Source of the DNA: Demequina litoralis
Lineage (GTDB): Bacteria; Actinomycetota; Actinomycetes; Actinomycetales; Demequinaceae
Direction of reading: 5' to 3'
NCBI RefSeq assembly: GCF_030418455.1
Contig: NZ_JAUHPW010000005.1
Location: 124,001 to 188,000, forward strand
Length of the DNA stretch: 64,000 nucleotides
Shown here: positions 34,871 through 42,545 of the stretch, one piece after another
Layout: each line of letters begins with the position of its first letter
How positions within the stretch are numbered: the first letter of the stretch is position 1
Made by a program: the position numbers and the translations under genes
Notes under the pieces: generated by a model
Seen by the model: the letters and a program-made list of their open reading frames with translations, nothing else
Databases searched by the model: none
Told to the model about the DNA's origin: nothing

Positions 34871-35913
34871 CCGCCGTAGACCGCGGCAGCGAGCGCCTCG
34901 ACGATCGCCGCCGAGCGCGGGCCGAACGCCAGGATGTCGTGGTCGTCCATGGAGACGATGCGCCGGTCCCGGCCCGCGGCGGTGAGGGCGATCGCGGGGC
35001 GCGCGTCGAGCAGCCCGTCGATCCCGCCCACGGACTCGAGGCCCTTCGTCATCACGAGGATGACGTCGGGGTCCGCGGCGAGCATCGCCTCGTCGGTGAG
35101 CGGCTGCATGCCGGTGATGCCGGCGTCGGCGGCCGCGTCGACGCCGCCGAGGGCGTCGATGAGCTCGTCCGCCCCCGACTCGTCGCCGAACATGTAGTAC
35201 ACGCCCGCCGAGCCGCGCAGGTAGAGGAACGCCATCCGCGGCGCCTCGCCCGCGTCGGACGCGAGGGCCGCCACGTCGGCGGTGGCCGCGACGACCTCGG
35301 CCGCGATGCGGTCCGCGAGCTCCACGCCCGCATCCGGGACCCCGAGCGCGGCACCCACCTGGCGCGCGAGCTCGCCCGCGCCGTCGAAGCCGGCCTCGTT
35401 GTCCACGTAGACCACGGGGATGCCGGCGTCACGGAGCTGCGCGACCGCATCGGACGGACCGATGCTGCCGTCGGTGAGCACCACGGTCGGCTCGAGCGCG
35501 AGCACCGCCTCGGGCGTGAGCGTGTGCCCCGACCCGGTCACCACCGGCACGTCCTCGAGGCCGGGGATCTCGGCGGCGACGTCGCGCCCCACGAGGTTCT
35601 CCCCGAGCCCCAGCCCGGCGACCGTGGCGGCGATGGCGCCGCTCATGTCGACCGCGACGATCCGGCTCGCATCGGCCACGGCGACCTCGCGGTCGCCGGC
35701 GCGCTCGTGCGAGACCACCGTGACGGGGAGCGCGGGAACGGGCGCGCCGACGGGTGCGACGGCACGGTCGGCGAGCACCGCGGTCGCGGGCCCGACCGCG
35801 GACGAGGCCGCCGCCGACGTGGTGGCCGGCTGCGGCGAGGCGGTCGCCGCGCAGCCCGCGAGGGCGACGGCGAGCGCCCCGGCCGCGAGCCGGGCGACGA
35901 TGCGCGCGACCAC
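34867..35913 (-). CDS. hmuT: Heme-binding lipoprotein of the ABC importer
   Basis: A 348-residue substrate-binding protein. The signal peptide ends at lipobox 'LAGC', so it should be lipid-anchored. 'RIVAVDMSGAIAATVAGLGLGENLVGRD' (in parts), 'PVVTGSGHTLTPEAVLALEPTVVLTDGSIGP' and 'VVYVDNEAGFDGAGE' follow the HmuT/type III binding-protein pattern, and a conserved Tyr lies in 'AGVYYMFGDES'. The GTG start at 35913 overlaps the hmuO TAG (TAGTG). Confidence 0.9.
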   Translation of the reverse strand: MVARIVARLAAGALAVALAGCAATASPQPATTSAAASSAVGPATAVLADRAVAPVGAPVPALPVTVVSHERAGDREVAVADASRIVAVDMSGAIAATVAGLGLGENLVGRDVAAEIPGLEDVPVVTGSGHTLTPEAVLALEPTVVLTDGSIGPSDAVAQLRDAGIPVVYVDNEAGFDGAGELARQVGAALGVPDAGVELADRIAAEVVAATADVAALASDAGEAPRMAFLYLRGSAGVYYMFGDESGADELIDALGGVDAAADAGITGMQPLTDEAMLAADPDVILVMTKGLESVGGIDGLLDARPAIALTAAGRDRRIVSMDDHDILAFGPRSAAIVEALAAAVYGG

Positions 35914-36563
35914 TACGCCGCGACGGGCGCGTCCGCGCCGAGGGCCTCGAAGATGTCCGCGTTGAAGCCGAAGGCGGCCTTGGCCTCGGCGATGAGCGCC
36001 GCCTCCTGCGCGTCGTCGAGCTCGAGCGCGTCGAGCTGCTCGCGGTAGGCGCGCTTGTAGCGCACGGCCGAGTCGATCTGCTCGAACCGGTAGAAGCCCA
36101 GCTGCTCGTCGGTCGCGCCGTAGTGGCGTGCCACCAGCTTCGCGATCGCCTGGCCGCCCGAGAGGTCGCCCAGGTAGCGGGTGTAGTGGTGGGCCACGTA
36201 GCGCGGGACGTCGTGCACCGCGAGGCCGCGCAGGTGGTCGACGTACGCCTGCGTCGCGGGCAGCGCGGGCAGCGCCCGCTCCCAGTCGCCGGCGCCCAGG
36301 GCCTCGAGGTCCGCCTCCATCGACGGCACGCGGCGCAGCGCCTCGTCCGCGAGGAAGGCCGGGTCCCCGGCCTGCGGCTCGCGGGACTCGAGGGCGCGGT
36401 ACACGTAGGTGTACTGCGCGAGGTAGCGGGTGTACGCGTCGAGGTCGAGCTCGCCGCCCATGAGGCGGGTGATGAAGCCGCGGTTCTCGGTGTCGCGGTG
36501 CTCGGGTGCGGTGGCCTCGCGCAGGCGCGAGGCGAGCCCCTCCGGGGACTGGGGATCGGTCAT
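35913..36563 (-). CDS. hmuO: Biliverdin-producing heme oxygenase
   Basis: A 216-residue all-helical protein. 'ATAPEHRDTENRGFI' holds the proximal heme His, and 'HHYTRYLGDLSGGQAIAKLV' the distal Gly-rich helix (G-D-L-S-G-G-Q), both diagnostic of HmuO/HO-1. It opens heme to biliverdin, CO and iron after import. First gene of the operon, with no Shine-Dalgarno before ATG 36563, consistent with a leaderless mRNA. Confidence 0.95.
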   Translation of the reverse strand: MTDPQSPEGLASRLREATAPEHRDTENRGFITRLMGGELDLDAYTRYLAQYTYVYRALESREPQAGDPAFLADEALRRVPSMEADLEALGAGDWERALPALPATQAYVDHLRGLAVHDVPRYVAHHYTRYLGDLSGGQAIAKLVARHYGATDEQLGFYRFEQIDSAVRYKRAYREQLDALELDDAQEAALIAEAKAAFGFNADIFEALGADAPVAA

Positions 36564-36569
36564 GGGGGA

Positions 36570-36599
36570 AACATAGCAATTCCGCAAGCCTTGTGTCAC
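36570..36599 (-). promoter_or_regulatory. Leaderless promoter of the hmuO operon with partial iron box
   Basis: On the minus strand GTGACA (36599-36594), an 18-bp spacer and TATGTT (36575-36570) place the start site on the hmuO ATG. The spacer contains AAGGCTTGC (36592-36584), the same core as in the HtaA iron box, suggesting shared DtxR/IdeR control. Confidence 0.5.
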
Positions 36600-36672
36600 G
36601 AAAATCGATTCGCGCCGGGAGCACAGCACCCCGGGCGGCCGCGTCGTCGAGGCCGTCCCGGGGTCACAGGTA

Positions 36673-36700
36673 GGTGCGGACACGCCATTGTGTCCGCACC
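36673..36700. promoter_or_regulatory. Perfect 11-bp inverted repeat, probable operator
   Basis: GGTGCGGACAC - GCCATT - GTGTCCGCACC. It lies mid-way between divergent genes with no T-tract, so an operator is likelier than a terminator. Confidence 0.5.
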
Positions 36701-36867
36701 ACCCGACGCTAGCGCCGTTAAACGTTGCAGAGCCCAGCGTTACGGAATAGTTATCAATGGGAACGGTCACATTGCGGCTCCGAGTGCCATTCGGCCCCTG
36801 CCGAGGACGATGCGCGGGGTTCGCGGCCCCGCGGGATACAGTCACGAGGGTGAGGGGGGTGACGCCC

Positions 36868-38682
36868 ATGACCGGTTCCGCGACCGACGTCGCCGAGTCC
36901 GCCGAGCCGTCCCCGCGCGACCCCCCGGAGGGCGTCGGACCGCACGGCCGCATCCTCATCCTGCGGACGCTCCGCGACCGCCGTCGCCGCGCATCGTCCA
37001 CCCAGCCGCCCCGCCTGCTCGAGCCCACGTTCTCCGGCGTGGGGCTGGTGGCGGGCGCGCTCTTCATCGCGGTGTCGCTCGAGCCGTCGCTGCTGCCCCG
37101 GATCCCGATCGTGCAGGGCGTCGCGACGGGCGTGTCCTTCATGGTCGGGTACGGCCTGGGTGCTGGTGCGCACGCGATCTGGAACTACCTCGAGGTGCCG
37201 AACCTGCGCGGCCGCGCACGCATCATCGTGGGCTGGACGGTGCTCGGCCTCATCGGCCTGAGCCTGGGCCTCGCTATCTGGCGCTGGGTGGGCTGGCAGA
37301 ACGGGATCCGTCGCACCTTCGGGATGGAGGAGCTCGACCCGACGGCGTGGCCCATCGTCGTGGGCATAGCGCTCGTGGTCGCCGCGGCGCTGCTGGTCGC
37401 GGCGCGCGCGCTGCGGATGGTGTTCCGCTGGGCCGACCAGCTGCTTCTGCGCTTCCTCCCCCATCGGCTCGCGGTCACGCTCGCGACGGCGGGGATGGCG
37501 CTGCTGCTGTGGCTGCTCTTCTCGGGAGTGCTGGTGCAGGGCTTCTTCGTGGTCGCCAACTGGGCGTTCTCGGCGCGCGACCTCAACGACAGGCTGGGCA
37601 CCACCGAGGTGGCGTCGGCGCTGCGCTCGGGGGGCGACGGCTCGCTCGTCGCGTGGGAGGACCTGGGCCGCCAGGGTCGCGCCTTCGTCTCGGGCGGTCC
37701 GACGGTCGACGAGCTGGCCTCGTGGTCCGGCGGCGCCGCGGTCGAGCCCATCCGCGTGTTCGTGGGCCTGCGCTCGGCGGACACGCTCGAGGAGCGCGCG
37801 CAGCTGCTGCTCGACGAGCTGGTCCGCACGGGAGCCTTCGACCGCGACGTGCTGGTGCTCACCACGACCACCGGCACGGGCTTCATCGACGCGAACGCCG
37901 CCGACTCGCTCGAGTTCCTCTACGACGGCGACACCGCGATCGCGGGCCTGCAGTACTCGTACCTGCCCAGCTGGATCTCGCTGCTCGCCGACCAGGAGGC
38001 GGTCGACGAGGCCTCGCAGGTGACGTTCCGCCTGGTGCACGACTACTGGGCCGAGCTCCCCGCCGACGCCCGCCCCGAGTTCTACCTCTACGGCCTGTCG
38101 CTGGGGTCCGCGGGCGTCGAGTCGATCCTCAGCTCGATCGACATCCTCAACGAGCCCGTCGACGGCGCGCTCATGACCGGCCCGACCTTCCTCAACCTCA
38201 TGCACAACGAGCTCGAACGCTCGCGCGACGCGGGCTCGCCCGCCTGGCTGCCGGTGGTGAGCGACGGCCGCACGGTGCGCTTCACGGGCGAGCAGGACGC
38301 GCTCGGCGAGCCGACCGCCCGGTGGGGCGACACGCGGGTCGTGTACCTGCAGCACGGGTCCGACCCCGTGGTGTTCTTCTCCCCGGTGACCTTCTACCGC
38401 GAGCCCGAGTGGCTCCAGGGTTCCTCGCGCGCACCCGACGTCTCGCCCGAGATGCGCTGGTTCCCCCTCATCACCGGGTGGCAGACGATGCTCGACATGC
38501 CGGCCGCCGGCTCGGTGCCGGAGGGATTCGGCCACATGTACACCGCGAAGGCGAACCTGCAGGCGTGGGTGGGGGTGACGGATCCCGAGGGGTGGGACGC
38601 CGCCGACACCGCGGCCCTGGGCGACTACCTCAACGAGCGCCGCCAGGAGCAGCTCACGCTGCTGGAGCAGCTGGGGCGGTAG
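36868..38682 (+). CDS. Abhydrolase_9-type alpha/beta-hydrolase membrane protein
   Basis: A 604-residue protein. Five to six transmembrane helices in residues ~45-235 match the Abhydrolase_9 N-terminal domain. The C-terminal domain has 'FYLYGLSLGSAGVESIL', the G-x-S-x-G nucleophile elbow, plus 'VVYLQHGSDPVVFFSP' and a His near the end ('EGFGHMYTAKAN'). The family occurs in actinobacteria and is uncharacterised; a lipid or cell-wall esterase is a guess. ATG 36868 follows GGGGGG; a GGACGATGCG copy near the start reads 'ASS' (36990). Confidence 0.8.
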   Translation: MTGSATDVAESAEPSPRDPPEGVGPHGRILILRTLRDRRRRASSTQPPRLLEPTFSGVGLVAGALFIAVSLEPSLLPRIPIVQGVATGVSFMVGYGLGAGAHAIWNYLEVPNLRGRARIIVGWTVLGLIGLSLGLAIWRWVGWQNGIRRTFGMEELDPTAWPIVVGIALVVAAALLVAARALRMVFRWADQLLLRFLPHRLAVTLATAGMALLLWLLFSGVLVQGFFVVANWAFSARDLNDRLGTTEVASALRSGGDGSLVAWEDLGRQGRAFVSGGPTVDELASWSGGAAVEPIRVFVGLRSADTLEERAQLLLDELVRTGAFDRDVLVLTTTTGTGFIDANAADSLEFLYDGDTAIAGLQYSYLPSWISLLADQEAVDEASQVTFRLVHDYWAELPADARPEFYLYGLSLGSAGVESILSSIDILNEPVDGALMTGPTFLNLMHNELERSRDAGSPAWLPVVSDGRTVRFTGEQDALGEPTARWGDTRVVYLQHGSDPVVFFSPVTFYREPEWLQGSSRAPDVSPEMRWFPLITGWQTMLDMPAAGSVPEGFGHMYTAKANLQAWVGVTDPEGWDAADTAALGDYLNERRQEQLTLLEQLGR

Positions 38683-38691
38683 CGGGCCGTC

Positions 38692-38760
38692 CCCACCCAC
38701 CAGCCACCAGCCACCACCCACCGCCCACCACCCACCACCCACCACCCACCACCCACCACC
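38692..38760. repeat. CCACC-type tandem repeat
   Basis: About ten units of CCACCCA/CCACCAG after the hydrolase gene. Simple sequence, likely slippage-prone. Confidence 0.85.
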
Positions 38761-38761
38761 A

Positions 38762-38820
38762 GCGATACCGCTGAGCGTGCGTTCCAGCCCGGATCCGGCG
38801 CTCGCGATACCGCCGAGCGT
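38762..38820. repeat. 17-bp repeat GCGATACCGCYGAGCGT, two copies
   Basis: Copies at 38762-38778 (Y=T) and 38804-38820 (Y=C); a third lies at 40232-40248. The copies bracket the reductase-MarR pair. Confidence 0.75.
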
Positions 38821-38832
38821 TCAGGCGCGCGA

Positions 38833-38865
38833 ACGCCCCGCGCGCCGGGTGGGCGCGCGGGGCGT
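38833..38865 (-). terminator. Intrinsic terminator after the F420/NADP oxidoreductase gene
   Basis: ACGCCCCGCGCGCC and GGCGCGCGGGGCGT pair around a short GGGTG loop, just beyond the stop at 38884. Confidence 0.7.
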
Positions 38866-38883
38866 GACGAGGTGGAGGCAGCG

Positions 38884-39462
38884 TCAGCGCGTGATGCCGA
38901 AGCCGCCGGTCCAGCCGATCTTCTCCGACACCGCGAGCGTGAGCTGCGCGAAGCCGATGGCCTCGAGCTCGTGGGCGCGGGCCAGCGCGCCGGCGTCGAT
39001 GGCCTCGAGCCCGCCCGCCTCGACCGCGGCCACGAGGGTCGCCTTGGCCTCGGCCGAGTCGCCCGCGACGAGCACGGTGGTGGTGAGCTCGCCGACCTTC
39101 TTGGCGCCCAGGGTCGCCGCGAAGTTGGTGTTGAACGCCTTCAGCACGTGCGCGGAGGGGATGCGTGCCTGGATCTCGGCGGCGGCCGACGAGCCGGCGG
39201 GCACGACGAGCGAGTCGAAGGTCTCGAAGTTCAGCGGGTTGGTGATGTCGACGACGACCTTGCCGGCGAGCGCGTCGGCGTACGCGTCGAGGATCGAGTC
39301 CACGGCGGGGAACGGCACCGCGAGGACGACGACGTCGCCGTCGACGGGCGCGACGCCCACCTGGTGCTTGGCGACGTAGGTGACGGAGCTGCCGCCGTCG
39401 GCGAGCACGCCACCGATCGCGTTCGCCATGTTGCCGGTGCCGATGATCGTGAAGGTCGTCAT
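38884..39462 (-). CDS. F420/NADP-dependent oxidoreductase family protein
   Basis: A 192-residue protein. 'FTIIGTGNMANAIGGVLADGG' is the Rossmann dinucleotide site; 'LAVPFPAVDSIL' and 'VVDITNPLN' then 'VLKAFNTNFA' match the F420H2:NADP oxidoreductase / YrkF-like family (NADP_oxidored Pfam clan). The short length is typical. It is divergent from, and probably controlled by, the MarR gene 105 bp away. Confidence 0.85.
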   Translation of the reverse strand: MTTFTIIGTGNMANAIGGVLADGGSSVTYVAKHQVGVAPVDGDVVVLAVPFPAVDSILDAYADALAGKVVVDITNPLNFETFDSLVVPAGSSAAAEIQARIPSAHVLKAFNTNFAATLGAKKVGELTTTVLVAGDSAEAKATLVAAVEAGGLEAIDAGALARAHELEAIGFAQLTLAVSEKIGWTGGFGITR

Positions 39463-39498
39463 GTCGATTCCTGTTCCGGGCCGCCCCGCGACCCATTA

Positions 39499-39548
39499 GT
39501 TGTACCTACAACCACCGACGATAGACCCTCTTGGTTGTAGATGCAACC
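39499..39548. promoter_or_regulatory. Two MarR-type operator palindromes
   Basis: GTTGTACCTACAAC (39499-39512, perfect) and GGTTGTAGATGCAACC (39533-39548, one mismatch) share the half-site GTTGTA and lie about 35 bp apart between divergent starts. They are probably bound by the adjacent MarR protein, repressing both directions. Confidence 0.65.
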
Positions 39549-39567
39549 TTTGGGTAGGATGGTGCCC

Positions 39568-40143
39568 ATGACGAGCACCGACACCGCCCTGCGCCACCGC
39601 GAGCGCGTGGCCGTCGCGCGCCTGCATGCGCTGCTCGAGCTGCTCCCGACCGCCCTGGACAAGCGCCTCTCCGACGCGAACCTCACGGCCTTCGAGTTCA
39701 CGCTGCTCGAGGCGCTGCAGGAGGCCGACGCCCACCGCCTGCGCCTCAGCGCCCTCGCCTCGCGCACGAACGCGACGCTCCCCCGCCTCTCGCGCGTGGT
39801 GACCGGCCTCGAGCGCAAGGGCCTGGTCACCCGCACGCCGTGCGCCGAGGACGGGAGGGCCTTCAACGCGGTCCTCACGACCGCGGGCCTCGAGGCCTTC
39901 GAGTCGACGCGGCCGCTGCACGCCGACGCCGTGCGCGAGATGGTCCTCGACGGCATGACCGAGGACGAGGTGGACCTGCTGGCCGACCTCGCGCTCAAGA
40001 TCCTCGGCCGCCTCGACCCCGACCGTCGCCTCGCGGTGACCGCGAGCCTCGGCGCCGAGTGCGCGGCCGATCCGGCCGCCGCGGAATGCGCCGCGGACCC
40101 CCTGCCCGCGGACGACTGCCCCGCGGACCCGGCGCAGGCCTGA
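39568..40143 (+). CDS. MarR-family transcriptional regulator
   Basis: A 191-residue protein from ATG 39568. The winged helix is clear: 'LTAFEFTLLEALQEA', 'LRLSALASRTNATLPRLSRVVTGLERKGLVTRTPCAEDGRA' (in parts). The last 25 residues hold a Cys-rich repeat ('AECAADPAAAECAADPLPADDC') unusual for MarR proteins; it might sense oxidants or metal (inference). It likely represses itself and the divergent oxidoreductase. Confidence 0.88.
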   Translation: MTSTDTALRHRERVAVARLHALLELLPTALDKRLSDANLTAFEFTLLEALQEADAHRLRLSALASRTNATLPRLSRVVTGLERKGLVTRTPCAEDGRAFNAVLTTAGLEAFESTRPLHADAVREMVLDGMTEDEVDLLADLALKILGRLDPDRRLAVTASLGAECAADPAAAECAADPLPADDCPADPAQA

Positions 40144-40231
40144 ATCCCGCACCCGAACCCCCACCGGTACGGGAAGCCCCTCAACAGGGCCGGAGCGCAC
40201 CGTGAGCGGTACGGCCGGAGCGCACGCGCCA

Positions 40232-40248
40232 GCGATACCGCCGAGCGT
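40232..40248. repeat. 17-bp repeat GCGATACCGCYGAGCGT, third copy
   Basis: Identical to the copy at 38804, in the same orientation. Confidence 0.75.
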
Positions 40249-40260
40249 CCGCCGCACCGA

Positions 40261-40404
40261 CTAGTGGTGCTTGCGGGCCAGCCTCCACATGGTCCACGAG
40301 GTCCCGACGAACCTCGCGAGCTGCGCGAACACGTTCCGCCGGCGCCGCAGCTCGCCCTCGGTGGGCAGCGGCGCGTGCGCGATCCTCTCGTTGGTGGTGT
40401 CCAT
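40261..40404 (-). CDS. Small basic protein downstream of SQR
   Basis: A 47-residue protein, 'MDTTNERIAHAPLPTEGELR' then 'RRRNVFAQLARFVGTSWTMW' and 'RLARKHH'. An amphipathic or peripheral membrane helix (FAQLARFVGTSWTMW) between basic ends. It begins 13 bp after the SQR stop with GGAGGG upstream. I recall similar proteins next to SQR-like genes in actinobacteria, function unknown; it may dock the enzyme at the membrane. Confidence 0.65.
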   Translation of the reverse strand: MDTTNERIAHAPLPTEGELRRRRNVFAQLARFVGTSWTMWRLARKHH

Positions 40405-40417
40405 CAGAGCCCTCCGA

Positions 40418-41875
40418 TCACTCCGGGATCCACGTCCACCCGGGACGGGCCTTCGCCTTGTAGATGAACAGGGTGTGCAGCATCCGCTTCACCCAGTGGC
40501 CGGACAGCCCGATCTCGCCCTTGGTGGCCTTGAGGTCGCGGCCGGTCTCCGGATACCTCTCCCAGTCCGGCACCACGGGGCTCATGGTCATCGCCGCGGC
40601 GGTCCCCGAGCGGAAGCCGTGCCCGGCGGATGCGACGCACGCGGCCGCCATCTCGGACATCGATGCCGAGTGCGTGGGCGCCGGCGCGCCCGTGACGATC
40701 ATGTCGGCGATCGACTTGGCGACCACCTTGCCCATGGTCCCCGACGGCATGCCGGTGCGCGGCGGCGAGGGTGCGACCGCGACCCCGTCGGGCGTGGCGC
40801 GCGGCCTGGAGATCTGGTGCGGCGGCGCGAACGCGATCCCCACCGCGAACACGTTGCGGTAGGTCGGGTTCTGGTACGTCCGCGGCCAGTCCTTCGCGGT
40901 CCACTCCTCGTAGGGCTTGGGCGTGTAGTCCGCGTCGACCTTGAGGAAGCCCGACGGCGCGAACACCGTGCCCGTGATGTCCTCGCCGGCGCGGTCGAAC
41001 GCCTTCCAGTCGTTGCCCTTGAACGGCGGCAGCAGCATCGCGAAGTCGAACTCGAGGTCGTTGTGCGAGCCGTCGAGCTGGTCGTAGTGGATGACGCCCG
41101 GGTCGATCGAGGTGACGGCCGCGCCCGTGATCGCCTTGACCCCGCGCTCGCGGAACAGCGACTCGGTCCACAGCTCCGAGGTGGTCCGGTAGCCGTTCTG
41201 CTCGAACTGCATGCCGCCCACGCCGAAGTCGCCGAGCTCGTTCTCGTTGGTGAGGTAGACGATCTCGGCGTTCTGGCGGACGCCGGCCTCGCGCAGCTCG
41301 TGCTCGACGTTGAACGTGTACTCGAAGGCGGCGCCCTCGCACGTGCACGTGCCGTGCCCCACGCCGATCACGACGGTCTGCTTCTTGGTCCGCAGCAGCG
41401 TCGTGAGCTCGGCGAGCCGTGCGGCCGCCTCGGTCGCGTGGTCGGGCGTGCACACGGACAGCGTGTTGCCGGCGTCCGGCCCCAGCCCCGGCGTCGCGCC
41501 GAAGTTGAGCTTCGGACCCGTCGCGTTGACCACGTAGTCGTAGCGCAGCTTCTCATGCTCGCCGTCGCGCCCCGCGGACGTGTGCTCCACCTCGACGGCG
41601 GGCCGCGCATCGTCCTCATCACCCTCGGGCCACAGCGCGAAGGCCTTGGCCTGCACGAAGGTGATGCCCTCCTTCTTGTAGATGGGCGCGAGCTCGAAGA
41701 CGACGTCCTTGTGCTCCATCTTGCCCACGCCGACCCAGATGTTCGACGGGATCCAGTTGTAGGTGGGCTTGGGGTTGACCACCACGACCTCATGCTCGGA
41801 CGGGAGCAGCTTCCTCAGGTACAGCGCTGCGGTGTGCCCCGAAACCCCGGCACCCAGGACGACCACACGGGCCAT
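40418..41875 (-). CDS. Sulfide:quinone oxidoreductase-like FAD flavoprotein
   Basis: A 485-residue protein. 'VVVLGAGVSGHTAALYLRKLLP' is the FAD-binding Rossmann motif; 'YVVNATGPKLNF' the second; 'GTCTCEGAAFEYTFN' and 'ACVASAGHGF' supply Cys residues placed like those of SQR active sites; 'FAVGIAFAPPH' is the third FAD contact. SQR oxidises sulfide to polysulfide and feeds quinone. The CsoR/CstR-like operator in its promoter supports a sulfur or persulfide role over NDH-2. Confidence 0.85.
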   Translation of the reverse strand: MARVVVLGAGVSGHTAALYLRKLLPSEHEVVVVNPKPTYNWIPSNIWVGVGKMEHKDVVFELAPIYKKEGITFVQAKAFALWPEGDEDDARPAVEVEHTSAGRDGEHEKLRYDYVVNATGPKLNFGATPGLGPDAGNTLSVCTPDHATEAAARLAELTTLLRTKKQTVVIGVGHGTCTCEGAAFEYTFNVEHELREAGVRQNAEIVYLTNENELGDFGVGGMQFEQNGYRTTSELWTESLFRERGVKAITGAAVTSIDPGVIHYDQLDGSHNDLEFDFAMLLPPFKGNDWKAFDRAGEDITGTVFAPSGFLKVDADYTPKPYEEWTAKDWPRTYQNPTYRNVFAVGIAFAPPHQISRPRATPDGVAVAPSPPRTGMPSGTMGKVVAKSIADMIVTGAPAPTHSASMSEMAAACVASAGHGFRSGTAAAMTMSPVVPDWERYPETGRDLKATKGEIGLSGHWVKRMLHTLFIYKAKARPGWTWIPE

Positions 41876-41936
41876 GACCGATCACCTTCCTCGCTGATCA
41901 GGATCGACCGTCACCGTTGGCGGCCTACCTTTCAGG

Positions 41937-41964
41937 TGTATACCCCCGAGGGTATGCGGGGCAA
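41937..41964 (-). promoter_or_regulatory. Promoter with CsoR/CstR-like operator for the SQR operon
   Basis: ATACCCCCGAGGGTAT (41940-41955) is the same palindrome class as at 26250-26265. On the minus strand TTGCCC (41964-41959) and TATACA (41942-41937) flank a 16-bp spacer that the operator fills. CstR repressors use such sites and are relieved by persulfides. Confidence 0.7.
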
Positions 41965-42020
41965 GGGACGAAGGTCCCCCGAAACGCCGAGCGGAGGGGC
42001 GCCGATGCGCCGGGACAGCA

Positions 42021-42054
42021 GGACGCGCCGCCGGCATCAGCCGGCGGCGCGTCC
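42021..42054 (-). terminator. Intrinsic terminator after the first holin-like gene
   Basis: GGACGCGCCGCCGGC and its complement pair around ATCA, a 15-bp stem. Confidence 0.8.
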
Positions 42055-42080
42055 GCGAGATCGGGAAGGGAGGCGAGGCC

Positions 42081-42461
42081 CTACTTCTTGTCCGCCGCCT
42101 CCTTGAGCAGGAACATCGGCAGCAGCCAGGTGCACAGCGCGGTGATGAGCCAGACCAGGACGGTCGCGGCGATCCACGTGCCGACGCCGTCGATCGTGAG
42201 GCTGTCCACCACGAGGGACGTGATGAGCAGCGCGACGAACGTCGACACCAGGCCCACGCCGCCGAGGAACGCGTTCGCGTACTTGGTCGCCATCTTGAAG
42301 ATGAGCGGGGACAGGATCCACTGCGCGACGGTGAAGATCACCGCGGCGGTGATGAGCGCGAGGAAGTCGATCTGGAAGCCGTCGAGGACGAGCGACGTGA
42401 TCCACAGGCCCAGGGCCGCGGAACCGAGGAAGATCAGCGTGTTGATCAGGAATCTCACCAT
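42081..42461 (-). CDS. Holin-like four-helix membrane protein A
   Basis: A 126-residue protein with four hydrophobic helices and a short charged tail (LKEAADKK). Its plan ('FLINTLIFLGSAALGLWI', 'LITAAVIFTVAQWILSPLI', 'GGVGLVSTFVALLIT') fits the Phage_holin_4_2/YvlD superfamily of small bacterial membrane proteins, which need not be phage-derived. A paralogue lies 84 bp upstream. Confidence 0.7.
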   Translation of the reverse strand: MVRFLINTLIFLGSAALGLWITSLVLDGFQIDFLALITAAVIFTVAQWILSPLIFKMATKYANAFLGGVGLVSTFVALLITSLVVDSLTIDGVGTWIAATVLVWLITALCTWLLPMFLLKEAADKK

Positions 42462-42545
42462 GAGGCAGACGCTACTCCTCGAATGTCCGTTTCGCGCGTC
42501 AATCAGGCATGACGCGCGTATGGCGCGTCGGGACGATGCGCGGGA

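Larger units (their letters stand above)
36564..36867. other. Divergent intergenic region hmuO / Abhydrolase_9 gene
   Basis: 304 bp with no gene. It holds the hmuO promoter, a perfect 11-bp inverted repeat (36673-36700), an AT-rich patch GGAATAGTTATCAATGGG at 36735-36762 (likely -10 region for the plus-strand gene) and GGACGATGCG at 36805-36814. Confidence 0.6.

Noticed and set aside
38692-38760. CCACC repeats as a CRISPR array
   Set aside because: Units are 7 bp with no spacers; simple tandem sequence.
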